DNA of 64,000 nucleotides from Phytobacter palmae (lineage in GTDB: Bacteria; Pseudomonadota; Gammaproteobacteria; Enterobacterales; Enterobacteriaceae). The DNA is taken from assembly GCA_900112785.1 (NCBI GenBank), contig FONB01000011.1, forward strand, positions 124,001 through 188,000, given 5' to 3'. How positions within the stretch are numbered: position 1 is the stretch's first letter; each line of letters begins with the position of its first letter. Below the pieces are notes generated by a model that saw nothing but the letters and a program-made list of their open reading frames with translations, had not been told where the DNA came from and did no database searches. The translations under genes were made by a program, and so were the position numbers. Shown piece after piece: positions 38,341 through 48,790 of this stretch.

Positions 38341-39309
38341 TTATGCCAGTACGAGGTCGCTTTCCGGGTGGCAGGAGCACGCCAGAACATAACCCTCAGC
38401 AATTTCTTGCGGCGTTAATGTCATGGTGCTGGTGACGCTGTACTTACCGGATATCACCTTCGTTTTACACGAACCGCACACGCCCGCACGACAGGCTGCA
38501 TTAACCGGCACCTTATTACTTTCAAAGGCTTCCAGCAACGTGGCGCCAACCGGACTATAAAACGCTTTCGCCGGTTGCAATTTCGTAAATTTCAGACCGC
38601 TGGTTGCCGCTTCTGCCGCCGGGGTAAAGAACTTCTCATTAAAGAATTGCGTCACGCCCAGCGCCTTAACGTCCTTCTCAACCTGGTCCATGTACGGCGC
38701 TGGTCCACAGGTCATGACGGTACGCGCGGCAAGGTCCGGGACGCTGCGCAGGATCTCTTGTGTAAGACGACCGGAAAGAAAACCTGTCGTGGCGTTGTTT
38801 TCCGCCACCAGGGTCACCGGGTAATTTTTCCACTCATCGGCAAAAATCACATCCTGGGGTGAGCGCACGCTAAAGATAACGTGCACATCAGCCTGCGGAC
38901 GGTATTTTGCCAGCCAGCGGCGCATCGACATGATCGGTGTTACCCCACAGCCCGCCGCCAGCAAAAGCAATTTATCACTGGCCTTGTTGTCGCAGGTAAA
39001 TTCCCCTTGCGCATCAGACAGCCAGAGATAATCACCGCGTTTGACGTCTCGCGTCAGCCACTCCGAGCCCAGACCGCCGTCGAGACGACGGATTGTCAAT
39101 GTGATGTACTCACTCACTCCTGGCGTGGAGGAGATTGTATAAGCACGCATCTGCTCAGCGCTGTTGCGAATACTCACCAGCGCATATTGGCCGGCACGGT
39201 ACGGGTAATAATCATGGCATAACAGCGATAGCGTCCAGACATCCGGTGTTTCCTGTTGGATGTGATGAACCTGCATACGCCACGGACACTGCGGGGTTGG
39301 CATCGTCAT
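38341..39309 (-). CDS. hcr: Hcr, NADH oxidoreductase for Hcp
   Basis: A 322-residue flavoprotein with an N-terminal FAD domain (RAYTISSTPGVSEY), an NADH domain (LLLAAGCGVTPIMSM, MTCGPAPYM) and a C-terminal plant-type [2Fe-2S] ferredoxin domain (CRAGVCGSCKTKV, then a distal Cys). It reduces the hybrid-cluster protein Hcp using NADH. It begins 11 nt after hcp ends; both form one operon. Confidence 0.96.
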   Translation of the reverse strand: MTMPTPQCPWRMQVHHIQQETPDVWTLSLLCHDYYPYRAGQYALVSIRNSAEQMRAYTISSTPGVSEYITLTIRRLDGGLGSEWLTRDVKRGDYLWLSDAQGEFTCDNKASDKLLLLAAGCGVTPIMSMRRWLAKYRPQADVHVIFSVRSPQDVIFADEWKNYPVTLVAENNATTGFLSGRLTQEILRSVPDLAARTVMTCGPAPYMDQVEKDVKALGVTQFFNEKFFTPAAEAATSGLKFTKLQPAKAFYSPVGATLLEAFESNKVPVNAACRAGVCGSCKTKVISGKYSVTSTMTLTPQEIAEGYVLACSCHPESDLVLA

Positions 39310-39319
39310 TCTCTGCTCC

Positions 39320-40972
39320 TTATGCGCTCAGTAACTGCTGCATATCCTGCTCTACGGTCGTGATTGAACGCAGACCGAATTTCTCATTCAGTACCGCCAG
39401 CAGATCTGGCGTCAGGAAGCCTGGTGCTGTTGGGCCGGTCACGATATTGGTGACGCCCAGGGAGAGCAGGGTCAGGAGAATGACAATCGCTTTCTGTTCA
39501 AACCAGGAAAGCACCAGCGACAGCGGCAGATCGTTCACGCCACAGCCCAGTTTTTCTGCCAGCGTGACGGCAAGAATAATGGCCGAATAGGCGTCGTTGC
39601 ACTGACCGGCATCCATCAGACGCGGCAGACCTTCGATATTGCCGAAGTCCAGCTTATTAAAGCGGTATTTACCGCACGCCAGTGTCAGGATCAGACAGTC
39701 ATCCGGTACGCTGGTGGCGAAGTCGGTGAAATAGTTACGTTCACCGCGTGCGCCATCACAGCCGCCAAGCAGGAAGACGTGACGCAGTTTTTCGCGGCTT
39801 ACCAGATCAATCAAGGTATCCACGGCGCCCAGCAGCGTCTGACGGCCAAAACCAACGGTGATCAGATGTTCGATTTCGCTGTACGGGAAACCCGCCAGTT
39901 GCTTTGCCTGATCGATAACGGGTGTGAAGTCATCGCCTTCCAGATGATTAACGCCCGGCCAGCCGACGATACTGCGAGTCCAGATGCGGTCATCATAGGA
40001 ACCGACGGTCGGGTCAATGATACAGTTAGAGGTCATTACGATTGGGCCAGGGAAACGGGCAAATTCAACCTGCTGGTTCTGCCAGCCGCTGCCGTAGTTA
40101 CCTACCAGGTGTTTATATTTGCGCAGTTCCGGGTAGCCGTGGGCTGGCAACATTTCGCCATGGGTATAGACGTTAACACCCGTGCCTTCGGTCTGTTGCA
40201 GCAGGTTATGCAGGTCTTTCAGATCATGCCCGGAAATCAGTATGCATTTACCGGCAACGGCTTTCACGTTGACCTGAGTCGGCGTAGGGTGACCGTAGGC
40301 GGTGGTTTCCCCCGCATCCAGGATGCTCATCACTTTAAAGTTCATCTGACCGATTTCCATCGAGCAGTTGAGCAGGGCGTTCATGTCAGCAGGCCAGGTA
40401 CCCAGCCACGCCATAATTTTATGGTACTGCGCGTAAATTTCGTTGTCGTACTGGCCGAGTACGTGGGCGTGCTCCATATATGCTGCGGCCCCTTTCAGAC
40501 CGTACAGGCACAGCAGGCGCAGGCCGAGAATATTTTCGCCGATAACCGCTTTGTCAATATTGGGTGTGAACGCTGCCGCCTGACGCTGCAGGTCGCCCAG
40601 GTCGTCACTTACCAGTTGCAGATCTGCCATCGGATTATCGACAGTGGCTGCCGGGTCTTTGTTCAGGCACTGCGCTTTTAACGCTTCGCGGTAAGCAATT
40701 GCTTCACGCGCGTAGCCGACGATACGGACGGAATCGAAATTGACATTGGTCAGCGTGGAGAAGAAGGCTCGTGGAGCAAAGTTATCGATCTCGTGAACGA
40801 TAATGCCGTATTCACGCGCTTTGCTGGCCCAGGCAGACAGCCCTTGCAGCGCGGCGATCAGAAGATCCTGCAGGTCCGATGTTTCGGCCGTTTTGCCGCA
40901 CATACCCTGCGCATACGCGCAGCCGTCACCAGCCGGGGTACGGATGGTCTGTTCACATTGCACACAAAACAT
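39320..40972 (-). CDS. hcp: Hcp, hybrid-cluster protein (NO reductase / S-nitrosylase)
   Basis: A 550-residue Fe-S protein. The N-terminal ligands follow C3-x2-C6-x11-C18-x6-C25, the [2Fe-2S] type seen in E. coli. Later hybrid-cluster ligands lie in [30 protein letters not shown] and LACGKYRFN. It reduces nitric oxide to N2O at low levels and starts protein S-nitrosylation under anaerobiosis. The ATG at 40972 is used (AAGGTG 5 nt upstream), not the GTG at 40978. NsrR and FNR sites lie upstream. Confidence 0.97.
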   Translation of the reverse strand: MFCVQCEQTIRTPAGDGCAYAQGMCGKTAETSDLQDLLIAALQGLSAWASKAREYGIIVHEIDNFAPRAFFSTLTNVNFDSVRIVGYAREAIAYREALKAQCLNKDPAATVDNPMADLQLVSDDLGDLQRQAAAFTPNIDKAVIGENILGLRLLCLYGLKGAAAYMEHAHVLGQYDNEIYAQYHKIMAWLGTWPADMNALLNCSMEIGQMNFKVMSILDAGETTAYGHPTPTQVNVKAVAGKCILISGHDLKDLHNLLQQTEGTGVNVYTHGEMLPAHGYPELRKYKHLVGNYGSGWQNQQVEFARFPGPIVMTSNCIIDPTVGSYDDRIWTRSIVGWPGVNHLEGDDFTPVIDQAKQLAGFPYSEIEHLITVGFGRQTLLGAVDTLIDLVSREKLRHVFLLGGCDGARGERNYFTDFATSVPDDCLILTLACGKYRFNKLDFGNIEGLPRLMDAGQCNDAYSAIILAVTLAEKLGCGVNDLPLSLVLSWFEQKAIVILLTLLSLGVTNIVTGPTAPGFLTPDLLAVLNEKFGLRSITTVEQDMQQLLSA

Positions 40973-40991
40973 AGTCACACCTTATAGATTA

Positions 40992-41014
40992 AAGTTATAT
41001 TTGAAATGCATGTT
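40992..41014 (-). promoter_or_regulatory. NsrR operator of hcp-hcr
   Basis: On the minus strand AACATGCATTT, C, AAATATAACTT fits the NsrR 11-1-11 consensus (AAGATGCATTT-N-AAATACATCTT) at 10 of 11 and 9 of 11 positions. It overlaps a TATAAC -10 candidate 20-25 nt before the hcp ATG. NO-sensitive repression, as known in E. coli, is inferred. Confidence 0.7.
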
Positions 41015-41073
41015 TAAGATTATGCTGCTCCCGGATGGCTTAAAAGGTGTTTTTTATGCAATTTGCAGAGAGA

Positions 41074-41087
41074 TTGATTTAGCGCAA
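41074..41087 (-). promoter_or_regulatory. FNR-like site upstream of hcp
   Basis: TTGAT-TTAG-CGCAA (41074-41087) has one perfect FNR half (TTGAT) and a weak second half (CGCAA for ATCAA). It lies about 108 nt upstream of the hcp ATG, a distance suited to class I activation. Anaerobic induction of hcp is known in E. coli. Confidence 0.5.
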
Positions 41088-41188
41088 TTTTAGAGCCTGA
41101 TGTCTACCGCTTAGGGGGTAAGTGTTAAAAAGAGAAAGCGCACATAATAATAGAGAGAATTATTAGCGATACTGCAGATTGTGAAGAT

Positions 41189-41220
41189 ACCGGCGTTTTC
41201 CTTGAGTGAAAAACGCCGGT
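41189..41220. other. Strong stem-loop in the hcp-aqpZ gap
   Basis: ACCGGCGTTTTC (41189-41200) pairs with GAAAAACGCCGGT (41208-41220), about 12 bp with a 7-nt loop. It lies in the 338-bp gap where E. coli has lysO, and no gene ends next to it on the plus strand. It may be a leftover or an aqpZ 3' structure (aqpZ stop at 41311). Confidence 0.5.
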
Positions 41221-41310
41221 GTTGCTCAGACTCAGACGCGAAGTTCTGGCGACCAGGCAAGATAAAACGTATACATAAAATAAACCAATAATTTATTGGA
41301 TTAGTTCGAA

Positions 41311-42006
41311 TTAATCACGTTTTTCCAGCAGTGTACGATACAAAATACCGCCAAGGAGGCCGCCGATAATGGGCATTGCCCAAAATAGCCATAATTGATT
41401 CAACGCCCAGCCACCCTGAAAGAGTGCCACTGCGGTGCTACGAGCTGGATTAACCGAGGTATTTGTTACAGGAATACTGATCAAATGTATCAGCGTTAAA
41501 GCAAGACCGATGGCGACAGGTGCAAAACCAGCAGGCGCATATTTATCCGTCGCACCGAGAATAACTAACAGGAACCCACAGGTGAGTACTATTTCAATAA
41601 TAATGGCAGAGGTCATAGAATATTGACCTGGCGAATGTTCGCCATAGCCATTTGACGCAAAGCCGCTGGAGGCAGCATCAAAACCCGCTTTGCCGCTGGC
41701 AATCAGGTATAGCACGCCGGCAGCAATTATCCCGCCGGCCAGTTGAGCAATAATATAACCGATAATCTCTTTTGCCGGAAAACGACCGCCAGCCCATAAT
41801 CCAAGGGTTACGGCGGGATTAAAGTGTCCCCCGGAAATATGCCCGACAGCGTAAGCCATCGTTAATACGGTTAAACCAAATGCCAGCGCTACGCCAACAA
41901 AACCAATTCCCAGCTCAGGGAATGCTGCGGCTAATATCGCGCTCCCGCAACCACCAAATACCAGCCAGAACGTTCCAAAACATTCTGCCGCTAATTTTCT
42001 AAACAT
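41311..42006 (-). CDS. aqpZ: AqpZ aquaporin
   Basis: A 231-residue inner-membrane water channel. Six helices and two re-entrant NPA motifs are visible: [10 protein letters not shown] and SVNPARST. The Arg after the second NPA forms the selectivity filter, and a Cys-rich N-terminus ([13 protein letters not shown]) matches E. coli. It mediates fast osmotic water flow. Its start region faces ybjD across 344 bp. Confidence 0.97.
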   Translation of the reverse strand: MFRKLAAECFGTFWLVFGGCGSAILAAAFPELGIGFVGVALAFGLTVLTMAYAVGHISGGHFNPAVTLGLWAGGRFPAKEIIGYIIAQLAGGIIAAGVLYLIASGKAGFDAASSGFASNGYGEHSPGQYSMTSAIIIEIVLTCGFLLVILGATDKYAPAGFAPVAIGLALTLIHLISIPVTNTSVNPARSTAVALFQGGWALNQLWLFWAMPIIGGLLGGILYRTLLEKRD

Positions 42007-42350
42007 AATATCCTCAATAAAATTCTACGTCCTGTGAAGACAGCCAGAAACATTTCGCTGACTGTCAGGTCACTATTTTAGAAATAATGATGTGTAAGAA
42101 CCAGTCAAATAAATGATCTTAATTTGACTTAGGGCAAAACGATGGGAATAGCGTTACGATGAACGAACAAACGCAGTGAATAATAGTTTCGAATAAAATT
42201 CAATACGGTTAAAAATAAAACAGATGCGTTTCGGTAAGCTTCATCACCTTCATTGATGCTTAATCTATGATAAATACCGTGTTTTGCCTCGTATCATGCC
42301 GCTATACTTGAGCTAACTTAATGGAAAAAGGCATATTTCCCGGAGGGGCT
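42007..42350. other. Intergenic region aqpZ-ybjD (344 bp)
   Basis: Divergent promoter region; no coding frame is supported. AT-rich, with the ybjD RBS 'ggagggg' at 42342 and no clear operator. I see no trace of a lost gene. Confidence 0.5.
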
Positions 42351-44009
42351 ATGATTCTGGAACGCGTAGAGATTGTCGGGTTTCGCGGTATCAATCGGCT
42401 ATCGCTGATGCTGGAACAAACCAACGTCCTTATCGGGGAAAATGCCTGGGGTAAATCAAGCCTGCTGGATGCGCTGACGCTGTTGCTCTCCCCGGAGACA
42501 GATTTATATCATTTTGTGCGCGAAGATTTCTGGTTTCCGCCGGGCGATATTCAGGGGCGCGAGCACCACCTGCATATCATCCTCACGTTTCGTGAATCTG
42601 AACCGGGTCGATACCGTACACGGCGTTATCGACCACTCCAGCCGTGCTGGGTGGCCAGCGATGATGGCTATCAGCGTCTGTTTTACCGGCTGGAAGGGGA
42701 ACTGGCGCAAGATGATAGTGTGATGACGCTGAGAAGCTTTCTCGACGCTCAGGGGCATCCGCTTATCCTTGATGATATTGATGAGATGGCACGGCATCTT
42801 ATCCGCCTGATGCCAGTGCTTCGTCTGCGCGATGCGCGATTTATGCGACGTATCCGTAATGGCTCACTGCCGCAGACACTGGAAGTGGAAGCAACGGCGC
42901 GTCAGCTTGATTTTCTCTCACGGGAGCTGGTGACTCATCCGCAAAATCTGACAGACGGGCAAATTCGTCACGGGCTGTCGGCGATGGTACAACTGCTGGA
43001 GCACTATTTTGCGGAACAGGGTAGTGGTCCATCCCATCAGCGCCTTATGCGCCGTCGCTCTCACGATGAACAACGTAGCTGGCGTTACCTCGATATTATT
43101 AACCGTATGATTGATAAACCCGGTGGCCGTATGTACCGGGTCATCCTGCTGGGCTTTTTTGCAACACTATTACAGGCTAAAGGGACCGTGCGCCTGGACC
43201 GCGATGCGCGACCGCTTCTGCTGGTTGAAGATCCTGAGACGCGACTGCACCCCATTATGCTCTCTGTCGCCTGGCAATTGCTCAACTTACTGCCGTTACA
43301 GCAAATCACGACGACAAACTCCGGGGAGCTGCTTTCACTCACCCCGGTTGAGCATGTGTGCCGCCTTGTAAGAGAGTCGTCACGGGTTGCCGCATGGCGC
43401 CTGGGGCCGGGTGGAATGAACGCTGAGGAGGGACGGCGTATTGCGTTCCATATTCGTTTTAACCGCGCCTCGGCGTTATTTGCCCGCTGTTGGCTGCTGG
43501 TAGAAGGCGAAACGGAGACCTGGGTGATTAACGAGCTGGCGCGACAGTGCGGGCATCATTTCGACGCGGAAGGAATTAAAGTCATAGAATTCGCCCAGTC
43601 CGGGTTAAAGCCCTTGATCAAATTTGCCAGACGCATGGGTATTGAATGGCATGTGCTGGTCGATGGTGATGAAGCGGGTAAAAAATATGCAGCCACGGTG
43701 CGCAGTCTGCTGAACGAGGAACGTGATCAGGTGCGTGAACACTTAACCGAACTGCCGGCGCTGGACATGGAGCATTTTATGTTTCGTGAGGGATTTGACG
43801 ATGTGTATCGCCGTGTTGCGCAGTTGCCTGAAAATGTGCCGATGAATATGCGTCGCGTCATTATCAAAGCAATTCATCGTTCGTCGAAACCCGACTTAGC
43901 GATTGAAGTTGCGATGGAAGCGGGGCGGCGTGGTGTGGAGTCGGTGCCGCTACTCCTGCGCAAGATGTTCTCCCGCGTACTCTGGCTGGCACGCGGGAGA
44001 GCCGATTAA
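42351..44009 (+). CDS. ybjD: YbjD, OLD-family ATPase/nuclease
   Basis: A 552-residue OLD (overcoming lysogenization defect)-type protein. An N-terminal ABC-like ATPase half has Walker A GENAWGKSS and the later LLVEDPETRLHPIM (Walker B/D-loop). A C-terminal Toprim half has LVEGETETWVINEL and DGDEAGKKYA, the metal-binding nuclease acids. Such proteins are DNA nucleases, some with phage-defence roles, but the function of YbjD itself is unknown. The start at 42351 has GGAGGGG upstream. It converges with ybjX, overlapping by 3 nt. Confidence 0.93.
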   Translation: MILERVEIVGFRGINRLSLMLEQTNVLIGENAWGKSSLLDALTLLLSPETDLYHFVREDFWFPPGDIQGREHHLHIILTFRESEPGRYRTRRYRPLQPCWVASDDGYQRLFYRLEGELAQDDSVMTLRSFLDAQGHPLILDDIDEMARHLIRLMPVLRLRDARFMRRIRNGSLPQTLEVEATARQLDFLSRELVTHPQNLTDGQIRHGLSAMVQLLEHYFAEQGSGPSHQRLMRRRSHDEQRSWRYLDIINRMIDKPGGRMYRVILLGFFATLLQAKGTVRLDRDARPLLLVEDPETRLHPIMLSVAWQLLNLLPLQQITTTNSGELLSLTPVEHVCRLVRESSRVAAWRLGPGGMNAEEGRRIAFHIRFNRASALFARCWLLVEGETETWVINELARQCGHHFDAEGIKVIEFAQSGLKPLIKFARRMGIEWHVLVDGDEAGKKYAATVRSLLNEERDQVREHLTELPALDMEHFMFREGFDDVYRRVAQLPENVPMNMRRVIIKAIHRSSKPDLAIEVAMEAGRRGVESVPLLLRKMFSRVLWLARGRAD

Positions 44010-44959
44010 CGTTGCAAAATCTGACGCATCTGGCTTTGCAGTGAATCCAGTAACTCATAGCGGCGGCGGTATTCCGCGCGTTTTTTACTCGCTATCTCTT
44101 CCATGGTTTTACGCGCTATAAACATCGGCAGGCGGAAGGTTCCCTCGGCGGTACGTTCACCGCTGAGCGATTCCCAGAAACTGTCGTAGTCCGCGTGTAA
44201 CTTGTCCTGTTTTTTCTTACGGTAGCGCCAGCTTTGGTAAATATGCGTTTCATTGCTGACGGCGATAATCTGCTCGATATCCAGGTGAGACGCCAGCACG
44301 GTACACGCTTCCAGTAACAAGCGTTTGGGAAATAAGCCGTGGCAACTCTTGGTTGCAGTCTGGATAGCATCATGGGGAACATTCGCTTTTGCGCCCTGTA
44401 AGCCACCGATAAACAGGGTGCGTTTCCCTTCGTATTGGCACAGCGCGAAGGTCATTCCCGCCAGTTGGGTACGCTGTTCATCGCAGAAAATCAGCGTCGC
44501 TTCGCCTTCTTTGTCCAGCATCGGGTCCGCATACAAGCGGATGTTGTAGTGTTCCCCATTCTTGCCGTTTAGTTCGGCAAAAGTGATGCCCTGCGGAGTA
44601 AAAAACCCCGAGCGCACAGCGGTAGGTAAGCTCTCACAAAAGGTCTTGTAATGATAATCGAGCGCGGCGAGTGTTTTTTTCTCATCGAATGTTAATGACA
44701 GCCACGGGCGATGTAATCGACAGGCAAGACCAGGCTGCGCATTAAGCATAAGTAATAAATCCGGGTGCTGCGCCAGGCTGGATAGCAGTTTTGCGGTGCC
44801 GAGCGGTTTGAGTAAAGAACGCAGCACAAATTTTCGCCGATAAGTTGGATTTTTCCAGGCAAGGCCCGGCATTAATTTGCCACTGGCAAGATGACAGAAA
44901 AGTTGCCAGCCTGTTTTAACAGAGAGTACTGGTGAAGTGATTCCAGCGATAGTAGACAT
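44006..44959 (-). CDS. ybjX: YbjX, VirK/DUF535 family protein
   Basis: A 317-residue protein of the VirK/YbjX (DUF535) family, slightly shorter than E. coli YbjX. Conserved text includes LACRLHRPWLS, GEATLIFCDE, FIGGLQGAK, CHGLFPKRLLLEA and the C-terminal SKKRAEYRRRYELLD. The family is linked to PhoPQ, outer-membrane remodelling and peptide resistance in Salmonella. The function is not defined. Its RBS is weak. It is divergent from macA. Confidence 0.9.
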   Translation of the reverse strand: MSTIAGITSPVLSVKTGWQLFCHLASGKLMPGLAWKNPTYRRKFVLRSLLKPLGTAKLLSSLAQHPDLLLMLNAQPGLACRLHRPWLSLTFDEKKTLAALDYHYKTFCESLPTAVRSGFFTPQGITFAELNGKNGEHYNIRLYADPMLDKEGEATLIFCDEQRTQLAGMTFALCQYEGKRTLFIGGLQGAKANVPHDAIQTATKSCHGLFPKRLLLEACTVLASHLDIEQIIAVSNETHIYQSWRYRKKKQDKLHADYDSFWESLSGERTAEGTFRLPMFIARKTMEEIASKKRAEYRRRYELLDSLQSQMRQILQR

Positions 44960-45057
44960 GACACAAACTCGAATTGTAATCGTAGTGCCAATATTTCAAC
45001 AAAATATATTTCAACACCGGATAAATGAATTATGTGAAAAAAGAGAAGATTCAGTTT

Positions 45058-45074
45058 CGTTGAGCAAACGTTTA
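45058..45074 (+). promoter_or_regulatory. Possible PhoP box upstream of macA
   Basis: CGTTGA-GCAAA-CGTTTA (45058-45074) is a direct repeat with the 6-5-6 layout of PhoP boxes (consensus KGTTTA-N5-KGTTTA). The second half fits at 5 of 6, the first at 4 of 6. It points toward macA and lies between ybjX and macA, both PhoP-linked in Salmonella. Confidence 0.4.
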
Positions 45075-45120
45075 ATGAATACTGGCATCAATAGAGTCAG
45101 TTTGGATATCTGGAAAAGTT

Positions 45121-46236
45121 ATGAATTTGAAGGGAAGAAGTCGAAAAATCTGGCTGGTGCTGATAGTACTGTTCGTACTGGCGGCAATATGGCTCTTTAA
45201 GCAGTTGAATGCACCAGTGCCTCACTATCAAACATTGATTGTTCGCCCTGGCGAACTGCAGCAGAGCGTGCTGGCGACCGGGAAGCTGGATGCGTTGCGT
45301 AAAGTTGATGTAGGTGCCCAGGTGAGTGGGCAATTGAAAACGCTATCGGTAAATATCGGCGATAAAGTTAAAAAAGATCAGCTGCTCGGTGTGATTGATC
45401 CGGAACAGGCAACAAACCAGATCAAGGAAGTGGAAGCGACTCTGATGGAGTTGCGCGCGCAACGTCGTCAGGCTCAGGCTGAACGCAAACTGGCAGCTGT
45501 CACGCTCGCACGCCAGCAACAACTGGCTAAAACCCATCTGATATCGCGCCAGGATCTGGATACGGCCATTACCGAACTGGCCGTCAAAGAGGCGCAAATT
45601 GGCACTATTGATGCCCAGATTCAACGTAACCAGGCGACGCTCGACACGGCGAAAGCCAATTTTGATTACACCCGCATTGTTGCGCCTATGGCGGGCGAGG
45701 TGACGGAAATCACTACATTGCAGGGCCAGACGGTCATCGCTGCCCAGCAGGCACCGAATATTCTGACGCTGGCCGATATGAGTACCATGCTGGTGAAAGC
45801 ACAGGTATCCGAAGCAGATGTCATCCATCTCAAACCGGGACAAAAGGCCTGGTTTACCGTGCTGGGTGACCCGGAAACCCGCTATGAAGGTAAACTCAAG
45901 GATATTCTCCCCACGCCGCAAAAAGTGAATGACGCCATTTTTTACTACGCACGTTTTGAGGTACCAAATCCGCAAGGCATTCTTCGTCTGGACATGACGG
46001 CGCAGGTACATATTCAGCTAACGGGTGTAAAAAATGTTCTCACTGTGCCGCTTGCGGCATTAGGCGATCCGGTGGGCGATAATCGCTACAAAGTGAAAGT
46101 GCTACGTAACGGCGATGTTCGCGACCGTGAGGTGACGCTGGGCGCGCGCAATGATACCGACGCCGAGGTGACAAAAGGTCTGGATGCCGGAGAGGAGGTG
46201 GTCATTTCGGAAATCAACCCCGGAGCTAATAAATGA
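45121..46236 (+). CDS. macA: MacA, periplasmic adaptor of MacAB
   Basis: A 371-residue adaptor with an N-terminal membrane helix ([17 protein letters not shown]). Lipoyl halves ([13 protein letters not shown], and TTLQGQTV) flank an alpha-hairpin, followed by a beta-barrel with [16 protein letters not shown]. It stimulates the MacB ATPase and links it to TolC for export of macrolides, enterotoxin and lipopeptides. Its stop overlaps macB by 4 nt (ATGA). Confidence 0.96.
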   Translation: MNLKGRSRKIWLVLIVLFVLAAIWLFKQLNAPVPHYQTLIVRPGELQQSVLATGKLDALRKVDVGAQVSGQLKTLSVNIGDKVKKDQLLGVIDPEQATNQIKEVEATLMELRAQRRQAQAERKLAAVTLARQQQLAKTHLISRQDLDTAITELAVKEAQIGTIDAQIQRNQATLDTAKANFDYTRIVAPMAGEVTEITTLQGQTVIAAQQAPNILTLADMSTMLVKAQVSEADVIHLKPGQKAWFTVLGDPETRYEGKLKDILPTPQKVNDAIFYYARFEVPNPQGILRLDMTAQVHIQLTGVKNVLTVPLAALGDPVGDNRYKVKVLRNGDVRDREVTLGARNDTDAEVTKGLDAGEEVVISEINPGANK

Positions 46237-48176
46237 CGGCGCTACTGGAGCTTAAAGATATTCGCCGTAGCTATCCGTCCGGTGATGGAAAAGTGGACGT
46301 TCTTAAAGGTATCACCCTTGATATTCATGCTGGAGAGATGGTGGCGATTGTCGGGGCTTCCGGGTCCGGCAAGTCGACATTAATGAATATCCTCGGCTGT
46401 CTGGATAAGCCGACCAGCGGCAGCTATCGGGTCGCCGGGATTGATATTTCAACGCTCAATGGCGATGCATTGGCCAGATTGCGACGTGAACACTTCGGTT
46501 TTATCTTTCAGCGCTATCATCTGTTATCACATCTTACTGCGGTACAGAACGTCGAAGTTCCCGCCGTCTATGCGGGCGTTGAACGTAAGGCGCGGCTGGC
46601 GCGGGCAAAGGAGCTTCTGGCGCGACTGGGTCTGGGCGAACGAATGGCTTATCCGCCTTCACAGCTTTCAGGCGGTCAACAGCAGCGCGTCAGTATTGCG
46701 CGTGCCCTGATGAACGGCGGGCAGGTTATCCTTGCTGACGAACCTACCGGCGCACTGGATAGCCATTCGGGCGAAGAGGTGATGGCTATCCTGCATCAGC
46801 TTCGCGATCGCGGTCATACGGTCATTATCGTCACCCACGATGCGGAAATAGCCGCGCAGGCTGAAAGAGTTATCGAAATCCGCGATGGCGAGATAATCAA
46901 GAATCCCCCCTTCGCGAAGCAGAACAACGCACCGGAAAAGATAAGCACTGGAACGGAACCTGGCAACTGGCGACAGTTTTCCGGGCGTTTCCAGGAAGCG
47001 CTGATGATGGCGTGGCGGGCAATGGCAGCAAACAAGATGCGTACCTTACTCACCATGCTTGGCATCATCATTGGTATTGCCTCGGTAGTGTCGATTGTGG
47101 TGGTGGGAGATGCCGCGAAGCAACTGGTGCTTGCCGATATTCGTGCCATCGGCACCAACACCATTGATGTCTATCCCGGTAAAGATTTCGGCGATGACGA
47201 CCCGCAGTATCAGCAGGCGCTGAAATATGACGATATGGTTGCCATTCAGAAGCAGCCGTGGGTGCGGTCTGCCACACCTTCTGTCTCACAAAATCTGCGT
47301 CTGCGCAGTGGAAATATTGATGTGGCGGCCAGCGCGAATGGCGTCAGCGGCCAGTATTTCAACGTCTACGGCATGACCTTTAGCGAAGGCAGTACCTTCA
47401 ACAGTGAGCAGGAAAAAGGTCGGGCACAGGTGGTAGTCCTCGACAGTAATACGCGTCGCCAGCTCTTCCCGAACAAAGCGCAGGTTACAGGCGAAGTGAT
47501 TCTGGTGGGAAATATGCCCGCCACGGTGATTGGTGTGGCCGAAGAGAAGCAGTCAATGTTTGGCAGCAGTAAGATTTTGCGCGTCTGGCTGCCATATCCC
47601 ACCCTTTCTGCGCGCGTTCTCGGCCAGTCCTGGTTGAACTCCATCACCGTGCGTGTCAATGAAGGTTACAGCAGTGAGCAGGCGGAGCAGCAGCTTACGC
47701 GGTTGCTGTCATTACGCCACGGCAAAAAGGATTTCTTCACCTGGAATATGGACGGTGTATTGAAAACGGCAGAAAAGACCACACGTACTCTTCAGCTGTT
47801 TTTAACCCTGGTTGCGGTAATCTCACTTCTGGTTGGCGGTATTGGTGTAATGAATATTATGCTGGTATCAGTAACGGAACGAACCCGAGAGATTGGTATC
47901 CGCATGGCGGTAGGGGCAAGGGCGAGCGATGTACTGGCGCAGTTTTTGATTGAAGCCGTGCTGGTATGCCTGGTAGGGGGCGCGCTGGGCGTTGCGCTAT
48001 CGATGGCTATCGCCTTCACGCTGCAACTGTTCCTGCCGGGTTGGGAGATTGGTTTTTCACCCGTTGCGCTGTTGACGGCTTTTATCTGTTCTACCTTTAC
48101 TGGTGTACTGTTCGGCTGGTTGCCAGCCCGCAACGCGGCGCGACTGGACCCGGTGGATGCGCTGGCACGGGAGTAA
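46233..48176 (+). CDS. macB: MacB, ABC exporter
   Basis: A 647-residue protein with an N-terminal ATPase (Walker [10 protein letters not shown], signature LSGGQQQR, Walker [11 protein letters not shown], His in IVTHDAEI). TM1 follows (about residues 275-295), then a large periplasmic domain and three C-terminal helices (FtsX fold). It transmits ATP energy mechanically to drive periplasmic substrates through TolC with MacA. The terminator is at 48181. Confidence 0.97.
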   Translation: MTALLELKDIRRSYPSGDGKVDVLKGITLDIHAGEMVAIVGASGSGKSTLMNILGCLDKPTSGSYRVAGIDISTLNGDALARLRREHFGFIFQRYHLLSHLTAVQNVEVPAVYAGVERKARLARAKELLARLGLGERMAYPPSQLSGGQQQRVSIARALMNGGQVILADEPTGALDSHSGEEVMAILHQLRDRGHTVIIVTHDAEIAAQAERVIEIRDGEIIKNPPFAKQNNAPEKISTGTEPGNWRQFSGRFQEALMMAWRAMAANKMRTLLTMLGIIIGIASVVSIVVVGDAAKQLVLADIRAIGTNTIDVYPGKDFGDDDPQYQQALKYDDMVAIQKQPWVRSATPSVSQNLRLRSGNIDVAASANGVSGQYFNVYGMTFSEGSTFNSEQEKGRAQVVVLDSNTRRQLFPNKAQVTGEVILVGNMPATVIGVAEEKQSMFGSSKILRVWLPYPTLSARVLGQSWLNSITVRVNEGYSSEQAEQQLTRLLSLRHGKKDFFTWNMDGVLKTAEKTTRTLQLFLTLVAVISLLVGGIGVMNIMLVSVTERTREIGIRMAVGARASDVLAQFLIEAVLVCLVGGALGVALSMAIAFTLQLFLPGWEIGFSPVALLTAFICSTFTGVLFGWLPARNAARLDPVDALARE

Positions 48177-48180
48177 ATAA

Positions 48181-48209
48181 AAATGCCAGTCGACTGGACT
48201 GGCATTTTA
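48181..48209 (+). terminator. Terminator of macAB
   Basis: AAATGCCAGTC (48181-48191) pairs with GACTGGCATTT (48197-48207); T's follow. The stem starts 5 nt after the macB stop codon. Confidence 0.8.
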
Positions 48210-48241
48210 ACTGCGGCATGTACACAATGAAGAAAACACCG

Positions 48242-48463
48242 TCAGGCGACGGCTTCTGCTTCTACAGGCACGATGAGACTGGCATGATTGCCTTTAGGGC
48301 CCTGATGTACATCAAACCGGACGGTTTGCCCGGCTTTTAACGTTCTGTAACCATCCATCTGAATGGTGGAGTAATGTGCGAAGATATCTTCGCCACCGCC
48401 TTCGGGGCAAATGAAACCAAACCCTTTGGCATTGTTGAACCACTTAACAGTACCCGTTTCCAT
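48242..48463 (-). CDS. cspD: CspD, cold-shock-like replication inhibitor
   Basis: A 73-residue OB-fold protein. RNP1 is KGFGFI and RNP2 is DIFAHY; the start METGTVKWFNN differs from E. coli MEKGTVKW only slightly. It binds single-stranded DNA and blocks replication in stationary phase. The ATG at 48463 is used; the longer frame upstream has no support. Confidence 0.95.
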   Translation of the reverse strand: METGTVKWFNNAKGFGFICPEGGGEDIFAHYSTIQMDGYRTLKAGQTVRFDVHQGPKGNHASLIVPVEAEAVA

Positions 48464-48790
48464 GCTTCGACATCCTTCGTAAATCTTATTTAAGTAAGAT
48501 GGAATGAACCGGTGGCAGAGTGTGGGTTTGTTCAAAACCTCGCCAACTCTCGCCTGTACAATTTAGAGAAATCAGGCATCGCGTCAAGCTTTTGGCAGGG
48601 GTTCTGCGGGGTGCATCAATCAAAAATTTGAAGCAGTTAACGCTATTGGAGGGGTTTGTGACAGCCGTCGCGGATGACAACGATAGATGATAGTTATCTA
48701 ACACCTGATGTAGATTAAAAATACATCTAGACTCATGTAATCGGCCGATTGATTTGGGTCGGAACCTGTAACCTAAGATGAAAACTGACG
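48464..48790. other. Intergenic region cspD-clpS (327 bp)
   Basis: Divergent promoter region for cspD and clpS. A perfect 12-bp palindrome AATCGGCCGATT (48739-48750) lies 41 nt before clpS. No coding frame is supported. In E. coli cspD is growth-phase-controlled and CRP-linked here; no clear CRP site was seen. Confidence 0.5.

Noticed and set aside
39779-40681. 300-codon plus-strand frame inside hcp
   Set aside because: Antisense shadow of hcp; composition is typical of reversed coding sequence.
42351-44009. YbjD as part of a phage-defence island (OLD nuclease)
   Set aside because: It is a conserved core gene in the same position in E. coli, with no defence partner next to it.
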